A stretch of 47,529 nt of DNA from Acidisoma sp. L85 (GTDB lineage: Bacteria > Pseudomonadota > Alphaproteobacteria > Acetobacterales > Acetobacteraceae), in assembly GCF_009765865.1 (NCBI RefSeq), contig NZ_LMUQ01000039.1:1-47529 (forward strand). The letters are read 5' to 3'. Of the stretch, positions 1 through 8,824 are shown piece after piece (position 1 is the stretch's first letter; every line of letters starts with the position of its first letter). Made by a program: the position numbers and the translations under genes. The notes beneath the pieces were generated by a model. That model did no database searches, was not told where the DNA came from, and worked only from the letters and a program-made list of their open reading frames with translations.

Positions 1-257
1 AGGCGGGGGTCACTCTCCACGGCTGCACGGTGCATCTGGTGACCGAGGCGCTGGATGCCGGGCCGATACTGGCACAGGCGGCGGTGCCGGTTATTCCGGG
101 CGATACGGAGACGGCCCTTGCCGCCCGAGTGCTGCGGCAGGAACACGCGCTCTACCCGCAGGCTTTGCGTGACCTGATCGACCCGGCGGGTAAACGGGCG
201 GCAGCGCCCGAGGCGGCACTCATCAACCCCTTGCCGAGGCGCGGCGCCGGGCCCTAA
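1..257 (+). CDS. purN: phosphoribosylglycinamide formyltransferase, C-terminal part (partial)
   Basis: The reading frame is open from the left edge, so the true start lies outside the window. The visible part starts with AGVTLHGCTVHLVTEALDAG, which matches the PurN active-site strand, including the Asp of the LDAGP motif. A typical C-terminal helix (RVLRQEHALYPQAL) follows. The enzyme transfers a formyl group from 10-formyl-tetrahydrofolate to GAR, the third step of purine synthesis, in the cytoplasm. The tail after the helix is Ala/Pro-rich and probably not structural. The next gene starts 26 bp downstream on the same strand. Family assignment is firm; length and start cannot be judged. Confidence 0.9.
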   Translation, partial: AGVTLHGCTVHLVTEALDAGPILAQAAVPVIPGDTETALAARVLRQEHALYPQALRDLIDPAGKRAAAPEAALINPLPRRGAGP

Positions 258-283
258 ATGCCGGCTGGATCGCGGATAATGAG

Positions 284-478
284 ATGCCCATGGCCCAAGC
301 AGTGACCACAGCCGATACTCACGGCCACGACGCGCATGCCGCGGCCGATGTCGATGCCACGCCGCAGGCCATGCTCGACGAGCGCCGTCACCTCTGGCAC
401 GATTTCGGCAAGTTTTTGCTCGGCAATATCATCGCCATTGCCGTGGTGCTGATCGGAATGGCGATCTTTCTGGTCTGA
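284..478 (+). CDS. small single-span membrane protein, aa3 oxidase subunit IV-like
   Basis: A 64-residue protein with a His/Asp/Ala-rich soluble N-terminus of about 35 residues, then HDFGKFLLGN and one transmembrane helix (IIAIAVVLIGMAIFLV) running to the C-terminus. This layout resembles the bacterial aa3-type cytochrome c oxidase subunit IV family: a short charged N-terminus and one C-terminal helix ending near an FLV. No other oxidase gene is nearby, so the match rests on shape alone. The start may be ATG 284 or the in-frame ATG 290; neither has a strong ribosome binding site. It follows purN by 26 bp and may be cotranscribed. An orphan membrane microprotein is the alternative. Confidence 0.5.
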   Translation: MPMAQAVTTADTHGHDAHAAADVDATPQAMLDERRHLWHDFGKFLLGNIIAIAVVLIGMAIFLV

Positions 479-516
479 GGCTTTTCGCGGCGGCGGAACG
501 GCTTTGGTCCCCCGCA

Positions 517-546
517 CGTCATGCTCGGCAAAGGCCGAGCATGACG
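517..546. repeat. one-hairpin copy (copy A) of the dispersed palindromic repeat; likely bidirectional terminator
   Basis: A perfect 13-bp inverted repeat, CGTCATGCTCGGC, with loop AAAG and then GCCGAGCATGACG. It lies between the convergent small membrane gene and ndk, whose stop codons are 39 bp and 15 bp away. It matches the closing stem plus first arm of the longer repeats at 6046, 13592, 31142 and 45029, as if the other two arms were lost. There is no clear U-tract, so a terminator role is inferred from stem strength and position. Confidence 0.75.
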
Positions 547-560
547 GATCTTGAATCAGC

Positions 561-983
561 TCAGGCGACGATGTCGATCTCGGCGAAGAAGAAGCTGATT
601 TCCGTCGCAGCGTTCTCGGCGCTGTCGGAACCATGGACCGAATTCGCCTCGATGCTCTCGGCGAACTGGGCGCGGATGGTGCCGGCCTCGGCCTTCTTCG
701 GGTCGGTGGCGCCCATCAATTCGCGGTTCTTCGCGACCGCGTTCTCGCCCGACAGGACCTGGGCTAGTACCGGGCCGGAAATCATGAAGCTTACGAGATC
801 GTTGAAGAAGCCTCGCTCGCGATGCACGCCGTAGAAGGCCTCGGCCTGGGCGCGCGTGAGTTGCAGACGCTTCTGGGCGAGGATCGAAAGGCCCGCGCCC
901 TCGAAAATCGCGTTGATCTTGCCGGTCAGGTTGCGGCGCGTGGCGTCGGGCTTGATGATGGACAGGGTGCGTTCGGTGGCCAT
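561..983 (-). CDS. ndk: nucleoside diphosphate kinase
   Basis: A 140-residue cytoplasmic enzyme of normal length. It moves the gamma phosphate from ATP to other nucleoside diphosphates through a phospho-histidine. Visible signatures are the N-terminal [11 protein letters not shown] with Lys11 and the active-site segment NSVHGSDS with catalytic His117. The start ATG at 983 gives the family-typical N-terminus; longer ORFs in the region are shadows in other frames. It is divergent from the ABC-F gene, with a 138-bp region between them that contains a 9-bp inverted repeat. It converges on the small membrane protein gene, with repeat copy A between. Confidence 0.97.
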   Translation of the reverse strand: MATERTLSIIKPDATRRNLTGKINAIFEGAGLSILAQKRLQLTRAQAEAFYGVHRERGFFNDLVSFMISGPVLAQVLSGENAVAKNRELMGATDPKKAEAGTIRAQFAESIEANSVHGSDSAENAATEISFFFAEIDIVA

Positions 984-1027
984 GGCTCTGAGGTTCTTTC
1001 GTTACGTGTGACTGCGACCGGCAGTTG

Positions 1028-1060
1028 GCGGCGCCTTTAGAGGGTACAGACAGGCGCCGC
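1028..1060. promoter_or_regulatory. perfect 9-bp inverted repeat between divergent ndk and ABC-F genes
   Basis: GCGGCGCCT (1028-1036) and AGGCGCCGC (1052-1060) flank a 15-nt A/T-richer loop. It lies 45 bp upstream of the ndk start and 62 bp upstream of the ABC-F start. It could be a leader hairpin in the ndk transcript or an operator for either gene. No clear -35/-10 pair was recognised. Confidence 0.35.
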
Positions 1061-1121
1061 AATCCCGCCCGGCCAAGGCCGCCGTTCCTTAGCTCCGCGA
1101 AGCGCTTTAAAGAGCGCGCCC

Positions 1122-2993
1122 ATGAGCCTTCTCGTCATCCGCGACCTCTCCATATCCATCAAGGGCCGCGCCTTGCTGGAGAACGCCGCCCTCACCGTCG
1201 ATCCCGGCCGCCGCATCGGGCTGATCGGGCGCAATGGCGCGGGCAAATCGACGCTGATGCGCGCGATCACCGGCGATCTGACGCCCGATGGCGGCGAGAT
1301 CCGGCTCGCCACACGGGCCAAGATGGGCGCGGTGGCGCAGGAAGCGCCGAGCGGGGATATCACCCCCGTTGCCGTGGTGCTGGCGGCCGATAAGGAGCGC
1401 ACCGCGCTTTTGGCGGAAGCCGAGAATCCGCGCACCGACCCGCTGCGGCTCGCCGAAGTCCATGACCGGCTGCGGACGATCGGCGCCGAGAGCGCACCGG
1501 CACGGGCCGGGGCGATCCTCGCCGGGCTGGGGTTCTCGCGCGAGCGGCAGGAAGGACCGGTCAGCGCGCTGTCCGGCGGCTGGCGGATGCGCGTGGCACT
1601 AGCCTCCGCGCTTTTCGGAGACCCCGATTTGCTGCTGCTGGACGAGCCGACCAACCATCTCGACCTCGAAGCCTCGCTGTGGCTGGAGGGATGGCTCGCG
1701 AAGTTTCCCGGCGCCGCCCTGATCGTCAGCCACGACCGCGGCTTGCTCGACCGTTCCGTGGAAGCCATCGCGCATCTCGATCGCGGCAAGATCCTGCTGA
1801 GCACCGGCGGCTTCAGCGAATTCCTGCGGCTGCGGACGGAGCGCACGGCGCAGCAGCGCCGGATGGCGGAGAAGGTCGGCGCCGAGCGGGAGCGCATCCA
1901 GGCTTTCGTCGATCGCTTCCGCGCGAAGGCAACCAAAGCGCGCCAGGCGCAGAGCCGGCTCAAGGCGCTGGAACGGCTGCCGCCCGTCGAGATGGTGATC
2001 GAGGACGCGCCGACGCGCTTCGCCTTCCCGGAGCCGACACGGCTGGCGCCACCGATCCTGACGCTGGACCGCGTGTCGGTCGGCTATGGCGGCAAGCCGG
2101 TGTTGCGTAACGTTTCGCTCAATCTCGACATGGACGATCGGGTGGCGCTGCTGGGTTCCAACGGCAACGGCAAATCGACACTCGCCAAGCTGGTCGGCGG
2201 CTCGCTGCCGCCGCTGTCCGGAGAGATGCGCCGGGCGCCGGGGCTGCGGGTCGGCTATTTCGCCCAGGATCAGGCCGAAGCGCTGGTTCCGGGGGAGAGC
2301 GCCATCGACCATATGGCGCGCGCCCTGCCCCGTGCCTTGCCGCCGCAGTTGCGCGCCCAGCTTGCGCGGTTCGGGCTGGACGCGGCGCGGGCCGAAACGA
2401 AGGTTTCCGAATTGTCGGGCGGCGAGAAGGGACGGCTGTTGCTGTCCCTGGCGACGCGGGATGCGCCGCATTTGCTGATCCTGGATGAGCCGACCAACCA
2501 TCTCGACATCGATGCGCGGGAAGCGCTGATCCGGGCGCTGGCCGATTACATGGGCGCGGTGCTGCTCATCACCCATGACCCGCATCTGGTCTCGCTGGTC
2601 GCCGACCGGCTGTGGCTGGTGGCGAACGGCACAGTCACGACCTTCGACGGCGATATGGATGACTACCGCCAGCGCATATCGGGCAGCACCGGACCGAGCG
2701 GCAGTGCGAAGCCCGAGCCGTCACGTCAGGACGACCGTCGCGAGAGGGCGGAGGCCAGGATCGCGCTCGCACCGTTGCGGCGGGCGGCTCAGGATGCCGA
2801 GAAGCGCATCGCCAAGCTCACCGCTGAGAGGGCGGCGGTTGAGGCGAAGCTTGGGGATGGCGAGTTCTATAGCAAATCAACGGGCGCGGTGGTGGCAGAG
2901 GTGCAGACCCGGCTCGCGGCATTGAACCGCGACATCGAGGCGGCCGAGGAGACATGGCTGGAAGCGACGGGGGCGCTGGAGGCGGCTCAGTAG
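1122..2993 (+). CDS. ABC-F family ATPase (YheS/Uup type), ribosome-associated
   Basis: A 623-residue soluble protein with two ABC ATPase domains and no membrane segment. Domain 1 has Walker A GRNGAGKS (36-43), signature LSGG (150-153) and LLLLDEPTNHLD near 170. The linker at about 245-290 is charged and contains FVDRFRAKATKARQAQSRLK, which is typical of the YheS branch. Domain 2 has GSNGNGKS (345-352), LSGGEK (431-436) and LLILDEPTNHLD near 451. The last 90 residues form an Ala/Glu/Arg-rich coiled coil. Family members bind the ribosomal E site and modulate translation or rescue. The exact subfamily and physiological role cannot be fixed from sequence. It is divergent from ndk. Confidence 0.93.
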   Translation: MSLLVIRDLSISIKGRALLENAALTVDPGRRIGLIGRNGAGKSTLMRAITGDLTPDGGEIRLATRAKMGAVAQEAPSGDITPVAVVLAADKERTALLAEAENPRTDPLRLAEVHDRLRTIGAESAPARAGAILAGLGFSRERQEGPVSALSGGWRMRVALASALFGDPDLLLLDEPTNHLDLEASLWLEGWLAKFPGAALIVSHDRGLLDRSVEAIAHLDRGKILLSTGGFSEFLRLRTERTAQQRRMAEKVGAERERIQAFVDRFRAKATKARQAQSRLKALERLPPVEMVIEDAPTRFAFPEPTRLAPPILTLDRVSVGYGGKPVLRNVSLNLDMDDRVALLGSNGNGKSTLAKLVGGSLPPLSGEMRRAPGLRVGYFAQDQAEALVPGESAIDHMARALPRALPPQLRAQLARFGLDAARAETKVSELSGGEKGRLLLSLATRDAPHLLILDEPTNHLDIDAREALIRALADYMGAVLLITHDPHLVSLVADRLWLVANGTVTTFDGDMDDYRQRISGSTGPSGSAKPEPSRQDDRRERAEARIALAPLRRAAQDAEKRIAKLTAERAAVEAKLGDGEFYSKSTGAVVAEVQTRLAALNRDIEAAEETWLEATGALEAAQ

Positions 2994-3121
2994 CTTCTCG
3001 GACGGATTAGGCTCGGCCGCCTCCATCCGGTTCGCCGGAAGCCGCGACGCGGGGCGTGATGCGCGTGGAGCGCAGACTCGTGCCGCTTCTAGCGATCGGC
3101 GATCCGCCCTACATTCGTTTC

Positions 3122-5176
3122 ATGTCCTTTCGCTCGCTCTATGCCCATGGCTTCGCCCGGGTCGCCGCCTGCACCATTGTCAGCAGCGCTGCCAATCCGG
3201 CCGCCAATGCCCGCGCGATTCTGGCCGAGGCACAGTCGGTTCATGCCGAGGGCGCGGTGCTTGCGGTTTTTCCGGAACTCTGCGTCTCAGGCTATGCGAT
3301 CGATGACCTGCTCATGCAGGACGCGGTGCTGGATGCGGTGCATCTCGCGCTGGCCGAGATCGCCGAGGGTAGCCGGGATCTTCTGCCCATCCTGCTGGTG
3401 GGCGCGCCGCTGCGTTTTGGTGAGCGGCTGTTCAACACGGCGGTCGTCATCCATCGCGGACGGATTCTGGGCGTGGTGCCCAAGATACATATCCCCAACT
3501 ATCGGGAATTCTACGAAAAACGGCATTTCGCCTCCGGCGCCGGAACGGAGGGCGGCAACATCCGGTTGAACGGCGCGGAAGTGCCTTTCGGGCCGGACCT
3601 CATATTCGAGGCGGAGGATCTGCCGGGCTTCGTGCTGCATGTGGAGATTTGCGAGGACGTCTGGGTGCCATCGCCACCGAGCGGTGCCGCGGCGCTGGCC
3701 GGGGCGACGATTCTCGCCAATCTCTCAGCCAGTAACATCACGATCGGCAAAGCGGATAGCCGGACGCTGCTCTCCCAGTCGCAATCGGCGCGCTGCCAGG
3801 CGGCCTATCTCTACGCGGCGGCGGGCGTCGGCGAGTCCACCACCGATCTTGCCTGGGACGGGCAGGTTTCGATTTTCGAAAACGGCGTGACGCTGGCGGA
3901 AAGCCCGCGCTTCCCGCTCGGCCCGCAATCGGCGATCGCGGATATCGATCTCGATCTGTTGCGGCAGGAGCGGCTGCGGAACGGCAGCCTGGACGACAAC
4001 CGGCGTTACCATGACGTGCAGGCGGGCGACTTCCGGCGTGTGACCCTGGCGCTGGAACCGCCCGACGGAGACCTTGGCCTGAAGCGGAAGCTCGCGCGGT
4101 TTCCTTTCGTGCCGGCCGATCCCGCACGGCTGAGCCAGGATTGCTACGAGGGCTACAACATTCAGATCAGCGGGCTGGCGCAGCGGCTGCGCGGCATCGG
4201 CGTGCGGAAGATGGTGATCGGCGTTTCGGGTGGCCTCGATTCCACCCATGCGCTCATCGTCGCGGCACGGGCGGCGGATCTGCTGGAGATTCCGCGCGCC
4301 AATATTCTCGGCTTCACCATGCCGGGCTTCGCCACCAGCGACTACACCAAGACCAATGCCATCGCGCTGATGGAAGCTTTGGGCATCACCTGGAAGGAGC
4401 TCGATATCCGGCCGGCCGCGACGCAGATGCTCGGCGACATGGGCCATCCCTTCGGGCGAGGCGAGCCGGTCTATGACGTGACTTTCGAGAATGTGCAGGC
4501 CGGGCTTCGCACCGACTATCTCTTCCGCCTCGCCAACCACAACGATGCCATCGTCATCGGGACCGGCGATCTGTCCGAACTGGCGCTGGGCTGGTGCACC
4601 TATGGCGTCGGCGACCAGATGTCGCACTACAACGTCAATGGCGGCATCCCCAAGACCCTCATCCAGCATCTGATCCGCTGGGTGATAAGCACCGGGCAGT
4701 TTGACGCGGCGGTGGGCGACACGCTGACCGCGATCCTCGCCACTGAGATTTCGCCGGAGCTGGTGCCGGCAAGTGAAGGGGAGGCGCCGCAGAGCACGGA
4801 GGCCAAGATCGGCCCCTACGCGCTGCAGGACTTCACCCTGTTCCATGTCCTGCGCTATGGCTTCCGCCCCTCCAAGATCGCCTACCTGGCGCTGATGGCC
4901 TGGGAGGATGCGGCCCGGGGCGAATGGCCACCGGGCTTCCCGGAGGAAAAGCGGCTCGCTTACGATCTGCCGCAGATCCGGCATTGGATGACGGTCTTCC
5001 TGCGGCGCTTCTTCGCCTTCAGCCAGTTCAAACGGTCCGCCATGCCGAACGGCCCGAAGGTGAGCGGCGGCGGCAGTCTTTCGCCGCGTGGCGACTGGCG
5101 CGCGCCCTCCGACGGCAATGCGGCGGCCTGGATCGAGGAGCTGGAACGCAATGTGCCTTCGGGCGAAGAGGGTTGA
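3122..5176 (+). CDS. nadE: glutamine-dependent NAD+ synthetase
   Basis: A 684-residue two-domain enzyme that makes NAD+ from deamido-NAD+, ATP and glutamine. The N-terminal nitrilase-type glutaminase has the triad Glu52 (FPELCVSGY), Lys121 (VPKIHIPNY) and Cys177 (VEICEDVW). The C-terminal synthetase has the ATP-pyrophosphatase loop SGGLDS at 369-374. These positions agree with the long NadE class of actinobacteria and alphaproteobacteria. ATG 3122 ([16 protein letters not shown]) was chosen over the upstream GTG 3056/ATG 3059 because it gives the conserved family N-terminus. The extra 22 upstream residues look like leader sequence. It is transcribed alone or with the Dabb gene 32 bp downstream. 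Confidence 0.95.
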   Translation: MSFRSLYAHGFARVAACTIVSSAANPAANARAILAEAQSVHAEGAVLAVFPELCVSGYAIDDLLMQDAVLDAVHLALAEIAEGSRDLLPILLVGAPLRFGERLFNTAVVIHRGRILGVVPKIHIPNYREFYEKRHFASGAGTEGGNIRLNGAEVPFGPDLIFEAEDLPGFVLHVEICEDVWVPSPPSGAAALAGATILANLSASNITIGKADSRTLLSQSQSARCQAAYLYAAAGVGESTTDLAWDGQVSIFENGVTLAESPRFPLGPQSAIADIDLDLLRQERLRNGSLDDNRRYHDVQAGDFRRVTLALEPPDGDLGLKRKLARFPFVPADPARLSQDCYEGYNIQISGLAQRLRGIGVRKMVIGVSGGLDSTHALIVAARAADLLEIPRANILGFTMPGFATSDYTKTNAIALMEALGITWKELDIRPAATQMLGDMGHPFGRGEPVYDVTFENVQAGLRTDYLFRLANHNDAIVIGTGDLSELALGWCTYGVGDQMSHYNVNGGIPKTLIQHLIRWVISTGQFDAAVGDTLTAILATEISPELVPASEGEAPQSTEAKIGPYALQDFTLFHVLRYGFRPSKIAYLALMAWEDAARGEWPPGFPEEKRLAYDLPQIRHWMTVFLRRFFAFSQFKRSAMPNGPKVSGGGSLSPRGDWRAPSDGNAAAWIEELERNVPSGEEG

Positions 5177-5208
5177 TGCCGGAGTGACGCCCCTCTACCG
5201 ATAGTGTG

Positions 5209-5523
5209 ATGATCAAGCACATCGTTCTCATGCGTGCCCGTGCTGACATGGCGGCCACGGATTTGCAGGCCATATTCGCGGAACTCGCGGCTTTGCGGGG
5301 CCGGCTGCCGGGTCTCCGCACGGTCACTTTCGGCCGCAGTGACAGTCCGGAGAAGATCGAGCGTGGCTATACCCATGCCCTGATGGTGGACTTCGACGAC
5401 TGGGCGGCGCTCAAGGTCTATGCCGAGGACGCGGCCCATAAGGCGGCGGGCGCGAAGCTGGTCGCGGCCACCCAAGGCGGCATTGATGGGCTTCTTGTGA
5501 TGGACATCCCTGTCGAGGGTTAA
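5209..5523 (+). CDS. Dabb family (stress-responsive A/B barrel) protein
   Basis: A 104-residue protein starting MIKHIVLMRARADM, the typical first strand of dimeric alpha/beta barrel (Dabb) proteins. Later features also fit: a mid-region LPGLRTVTFGRS loop, a YTHALMVDFDDWAALKVY segment and a C-terminal VMDIPV. ATG 5209 is preferred to the GTG directly before it. Family members are small, often uncharacterised proteins, some of them enzymes on polyketide-like or other substrates. No substrate can be read from the sequence. It follows nadE by 32 bp, so cotranscription is possible. Confidence 0.8.
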   Translation: MIKHIVLMRARADMAATDLQAIFAELAALRGRLPGLRTVTFGRSDSPEKIERGYTHALMVDFDDWAALKVYAEDAAHKAAGAKLVAATQGGIDGLLVMDIPVEG

Positions 5524-5580
5524 GACTTACAACCGAGACGGGGCTAGCGTTTCGTGAGTTCCGCACGGTAAATTACCCGG

Positions 5581-5979
5581 ATGGACCCACGACCCAGCCT
5601 TGACCAGTCGCGGCCATCGACAACGCTGCGGGTCTTTGTGCTCGAGGACGAGGCGCTCCTGGCGATGCTCCTAGAGGATGTACTGACGGATTTGGGCTGT
5701 TCCATCGTCGGTCCATTCGCGCGCTGCGACGAAGCGCTTCGTTTCCTGGAAGAACGGCCGTCCGAGGTCGATTTCGGGATTCTCGACGTCAATGTCGCCG
5801 GGCAGCGAAGTGACGGCGTCGCCGAGGCGTTCGACCGGCTGAACCTGCCCTTCGTCTTCAGCACGGGCTATGACGACACGGCTCTCGGCGCCCAATGGCG
5901 CGCTAAGCCGAACCTCCGCAAACCCTTCCGTCAGGCGGATCTGGAGCGTGTCCTCGCTGAATGTGCGACCCGCCGCTGA
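5581..5979 (+). CDS. single-domain response regulator (receiver only)
   Basis: A 132-residue stand-alone CheY-like receiver. The acidic pocket is Glu22-Asp23-Glu24, the likely phospho-acceptor is Asp69 (ILDVNV), the conserved Ser/Thr is at 94-95 (FSTGY) and Lys114 lies in LRKPF. No output domain follows; the protein ends 16 residues after the KPF. No histidine kinase is in the window, so its partner is encoded elsewhere. Such orphan receivers act as phosphorelay intermediates or sinks in alphaproteobacteria. It converges on ftsK, with repeat copy B between them. Confidence 0.88.
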   Translation: MDPRPSLDQSRPSTTLRVFVLEDEALLAMLLEDVLTDLGCSIVGPFARCDEALRFLEERPSEVDFGILDVNVAGQRSDGVAEAFDRLNLPFVFSTGYDDTALGAQWRAKPNLRKPFRQADLERVLAECATRR

Positions 5980-6045
5980 GGTGTGGTGGTGGCGAAGTCG
6001 GGCACGAGACGGCGCCGGGCCCTTGAGAATGCCTGGTCTGGGCCA

Positions 6046-6149
6046 CGTCGCCATGCTCGGCGAAGGCCTAGCATCCGCATCTTGCTTGCTTCACGTAGGT
6101 AAGACGTGGATGGCACGGGGTGCCCCGCACGCCTTCGCGTGCCATGACG
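6046..6149 (+). repeat. dispersed three-hairpin repeat, copy B (degenerate)
   Basis: It starts CGTC and ends GACG like the other copies. Arm 1 (GCTCGGC GAAG GCCTAGC) has one mismatch. Arm 3 carries an extra internal hairpin, GGCAC GGG GTGCC, ahead of GCACGC CTTC GCGTGC; this is an insertion of about 14 bp compared with copies C-E. It is the longest and most diverged copy. It lies between the convergent receiver and ftsK genes, so it may also act as a bidirectional terminator. Confidence 0.75.
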
Positions 6150-6199
6150 GAACCTCTGGACGCGGTTCTATTTGATCATCACGCTCAAAGCGCGCTGCC

Positions 6200-8683
6200 T
6201 CACTTGTCGTCGTCCTCGTCGTCTTCCTCTTCCTTTTTAATCCGGCGGATCAGGACCTCGCGCTTGCCGACATGGTTGGCGGCGCCGACGATGCCCTCTT
6301 TCTCCATCTGCTCGATCAGGCGGGCGGCGCGATTGTAGCCGATCTGCAGGTGCCGCTGGATGAAGCTGGTGCTGGCTTTGCCTTCGCGGCCCACGAGAGC
6401 GACGGCCTGGTCGAACAGCCCTTTCTCGCCCTCGCTGGCGCCGGCAATTCCGGATAGCGCGCTATTGCCGCCAGCCGGTTCCTCCTCGGTCGAATCCGTG
6501 ACTTCCTCGAGGTAGTTCGGCTCGCCCTGTTCCCGCAGGAAGGCGACCACATCCTCAACCTCGCGGTCGGTCACGAAGGGGCCGTGGACGCGGGTGATGC
6601 GGCCACCGCCCACCATGTAGAGCATGTCGCCCTGGCCCAGCAGCTGCTCGGACCCCTGCTCGCCGAGGATGGTGCGGCTGTCGAATTTGCTGATGACCTG
6701 GAAGCTGATGCGGGTCGGGAAGTTCGCCTTGATGGTGCCGGTGATGACATCCACAGATGGCCGCTGCGTCGCCATGATGACGTGGATGCCGGCCGCCCGC
6801 GCCATCTGCGCGAGACGCTGCACCGCCATCTCGATCTCCTTGCCGGCGACCATCATGAGGTCGGCCATCTCGTCGATGATCACCACCAGGAAGGGCAGCG
6901 ACTCGAGCGCCAGCGGCTGCTCCTCGAAGATCGGCCGCCCGGTCTCGGCGTCGAAACCGGTCTGCACGCGGCGGGTGACGACCTCGCCCCGGGCCCGCGC
7001 CTCGGCGACGCGGTCGTTGTAGCCACCGATATTGCGGACGGCGAGCTGACTCATGGCGCGGTAGCGGCGCTCCATCTCGCGCACGGTCCATTTGAGCGCG
7101 GTCACCGCCTTGGCGGGCTCCGTTACGACGGGCGCCATGAGATGCGGAATGCCGTCATAGACGGAGAGTTCGAGCATCTTCGGATCAATGAGAATCAGGC
7201 GGCATTCCTCGGGCGACATGCGGTACAGGAGGGAGAGGATCATCGCATTGATGCCGACCGACTTGCCCGAACCGGTGGTGCCGGCGACCAGCAGATGCGG
7301 CATGCGCGCGAGATCGACCATCACCGGCGCGCCGCTGATGTCCTTGCCGAGGGCGATCGGCAGCTTGGAGCTGTTATTCGTCCAATCCGGGGTCGCCAGA
7401 AGCTCGCGCAGGAACACGGTTTCGCGCTCGGCATTCGGCACCTCGATGCCGATCACATTGCGGCCGGGGACAGTCGCGATGCGAACGGCCGTCACGGACA
7501 GGCTGCGGGCGACGTCATCGGCCAGACCGATGACCCGGGCGGAGCGGATGCCGGGCGCCGGCTCAAGCTCGTAGAGCGTGACGACCGGGCCTGGCCGGAT
7601 CTCGACGATGCTGCCTTGGACGCCGTAGTCCGAGAGAACCGTTTCGAGCAGGCGGGCATTGGCCTGCAGCGCCTCGGGGCTCACGCCCACTCCCCGGCGA
7701 AGGGGCGGTTCTTTGAGAAGCGACAGCGTCGGGAAGCGCCAGCCGAGCGGCAGCGAAGGCTGGATTTCGGGCGACAGATTTTCGCGCTTCTTCGGTGGCT
7801 GGACCCGGACGGCGGGGGCTGGAGCGCGGGGCGCGGCAGGCTGCGGCGCGAATGGCGTGGCTTGGCGCGCCATCGGCGGCAAGGCGTCCGGCGCATCCTC
7901 CGGTTCCATTGGTGGCAGCAGCGTCGCTGGGTGCGGGGCTCGCGCCTGCTCGCGATCGGCGGCTTGGCCCCAATCCGGCAGCAGGCGCCACAGCACGCCG
8001 AGGCCACGGCCAGCGCCGCTCATGCCGCGCGCGACCTGGCCACTGGACCGCATCGAGAAATTCGCCGCGCCAAGCGCCCCGCGGCCCGCATGGCGGCCGG
8101 CAGTGCGCCACTCACCCAGGCTGAGACCGAAGCCGAAGGCCGCCAGGCCGAGCCCCAGCAGCAACTCGATGACCCAGACGATCGCCGCTCCAAGCGCGCC
8201 GAGCGCATCGGCGCCGAGCCCGACGAGGCCATGTCCGACGCCGAATCCCACAGCGCCACCGAGGCCGCTGGACAGCCAGCCGCCAGTGATGACGCCGCTC
8301 ACCGGCAGGGTGGCGAGGACACCGGCGACCAATGGCATGGAGACGGCAAGCGCAAGAATGCGCAGAAGTACGAATGAGAGCCGCTTGCTTTCCGCGATAC
8401 GCCAGCCCCAGAGGAGCATTACGCCGGCAGGCAAGACCGCGACGATGCCGAAGCCCTGCCACAGGAGATCGGCGAGGATCGCGCCGCCCGGACCCGCGAG
8501 GTTGCGGACCACCGCACCCGCCGTGTCGAAGGACGCATCCGACGGGTGGTAGGAGCCCAGGGCGACCGCCAGTGCGACACCGGCGAGGCCGAGAACCAAG
8601 CCGCCCAGCGCGGCCAGCCGCCTGCGCCCCATTGCCAGAAGTGTTGGTGAGATAAGCCTGCGAGCCTCAACCAGAGCGGCCAT
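6200..8683 (-). CDS. ftsK: DNA translocase FtsK
   Basis: About 827 residues from ATG 8683; a TTG at 8740 would add 19. The N-terminus is hydrophobic, with four or so membrane helices that anchor it at the division septum. A Pro/Ala-rich linker follows (about residues 240-310). The motor then has Walker [14 protein letters not shown] near 470 and Walker [13 protein letters not shown]. The C-terminal gamma domain (about 60 residues, including [20 protein letters not shown]) reads KOPS sites and contacts XerD. FtsK pumps chromosome ends apart and resolves dimers at dif. After the gamma domain comes an unusual run [15 protein letters not shown]. It is probably a single transcription unit and converges on the receiver gene. 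Confidence 0.95.
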   Translation of the reverse strand: MAALVEARRLISPTLLAMGRRRLAALGGLVLGLAGVALAVALGSYHPSDASFDTAGAVVRNLAGPGGAILADLLWQGFGIVAVLPAGVMLLWGWRIAESKRLSFVLLRILALAVSMPLVAGVLATLPVSGVITGGWLSSGLGGAVGFGVGHGLVGLGADALGALGAAIVWVIELLLGLGLAAFGFGLSLGEWRTAGRHAGRGALGAANFSMRSSGQVARGMSGAGRGLGVLWRLLPDWGQAADREQARAPHPATLLPPMEPEDAPDALPPMARQATPFAPQPAAPRAPAPAVRVQPPKKRENLSPEIQPSLPLGWRFPTLSLLKEPPLRRGVGVSPEALQANARLLETVLSDYGVQGSIVEIRPGPVVTLYELEPAPGIRSARVIGLADDVARSLSVTAVRIATVPGRNVIGIEVPNAERETVFLRELLATPDWTNNSSKLPIALGKDISGAPVMVDLARMPHLLVAGTTGSGKSVGINAMILSLLYRMSPEECRLILIDPKMLELSVYDGIPHLMAPVVTEPAKAVTALKWTVREMERRYRAMSQLAVRNIGGYNDRVAEARARGEVVTRRVQTGFDAETGRPIFEEQPLALESLPFLVVIIDEMADLMMVAGKEIEMAVQRLAQMARAAGIHVIMATQRPSVDVITGTIKANFPTRISFQVISKFDSRTILGEQGSEQLLGQGDMLYMVGGGRITRVHGPFVTDREVEDVVAFLREQGEPNYLEEVTDSTEEEPAGGNSALSGIAGASEGEKGLFDQAVALVGREGKASTSFIQRHLQIGYNRAARLIEQMEKEGIVGAANHVGKREVLIRRIKKEEEDDEDDDK

Positions 8684-8824
8684 CGAATCCCATTTCGCGT
8701 CAGTGCCGGCTTCCCGGCGGGTCTGAAGAAGCGGTCTCAAGGGCTTGATAGCATAAAGCTCGGAGTCGATCAGCCTTCCCGTCCGGGCATTTGAGCGATT
8801 GGCGTCGTTTGCAATCCGCGACCG

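Noticed and set aside
541-834. Plus-strand ORF opposite ndk
   Set aside because: Its start codon lies inside repeat copy A and its frame is antisense to ndk.
3725-4984. A 419-residue minus-strand frame under nadE
   Set aside because: NadE active-site residues are coded on the other strand here; the frame is an antisense artefact.
6584-8377. A 597-residue plus-strand open frame antisense to ftsK
   Set aside because: Composition is that of an antisense frame, and ftsK has clear catalytic motifs throughout this range.
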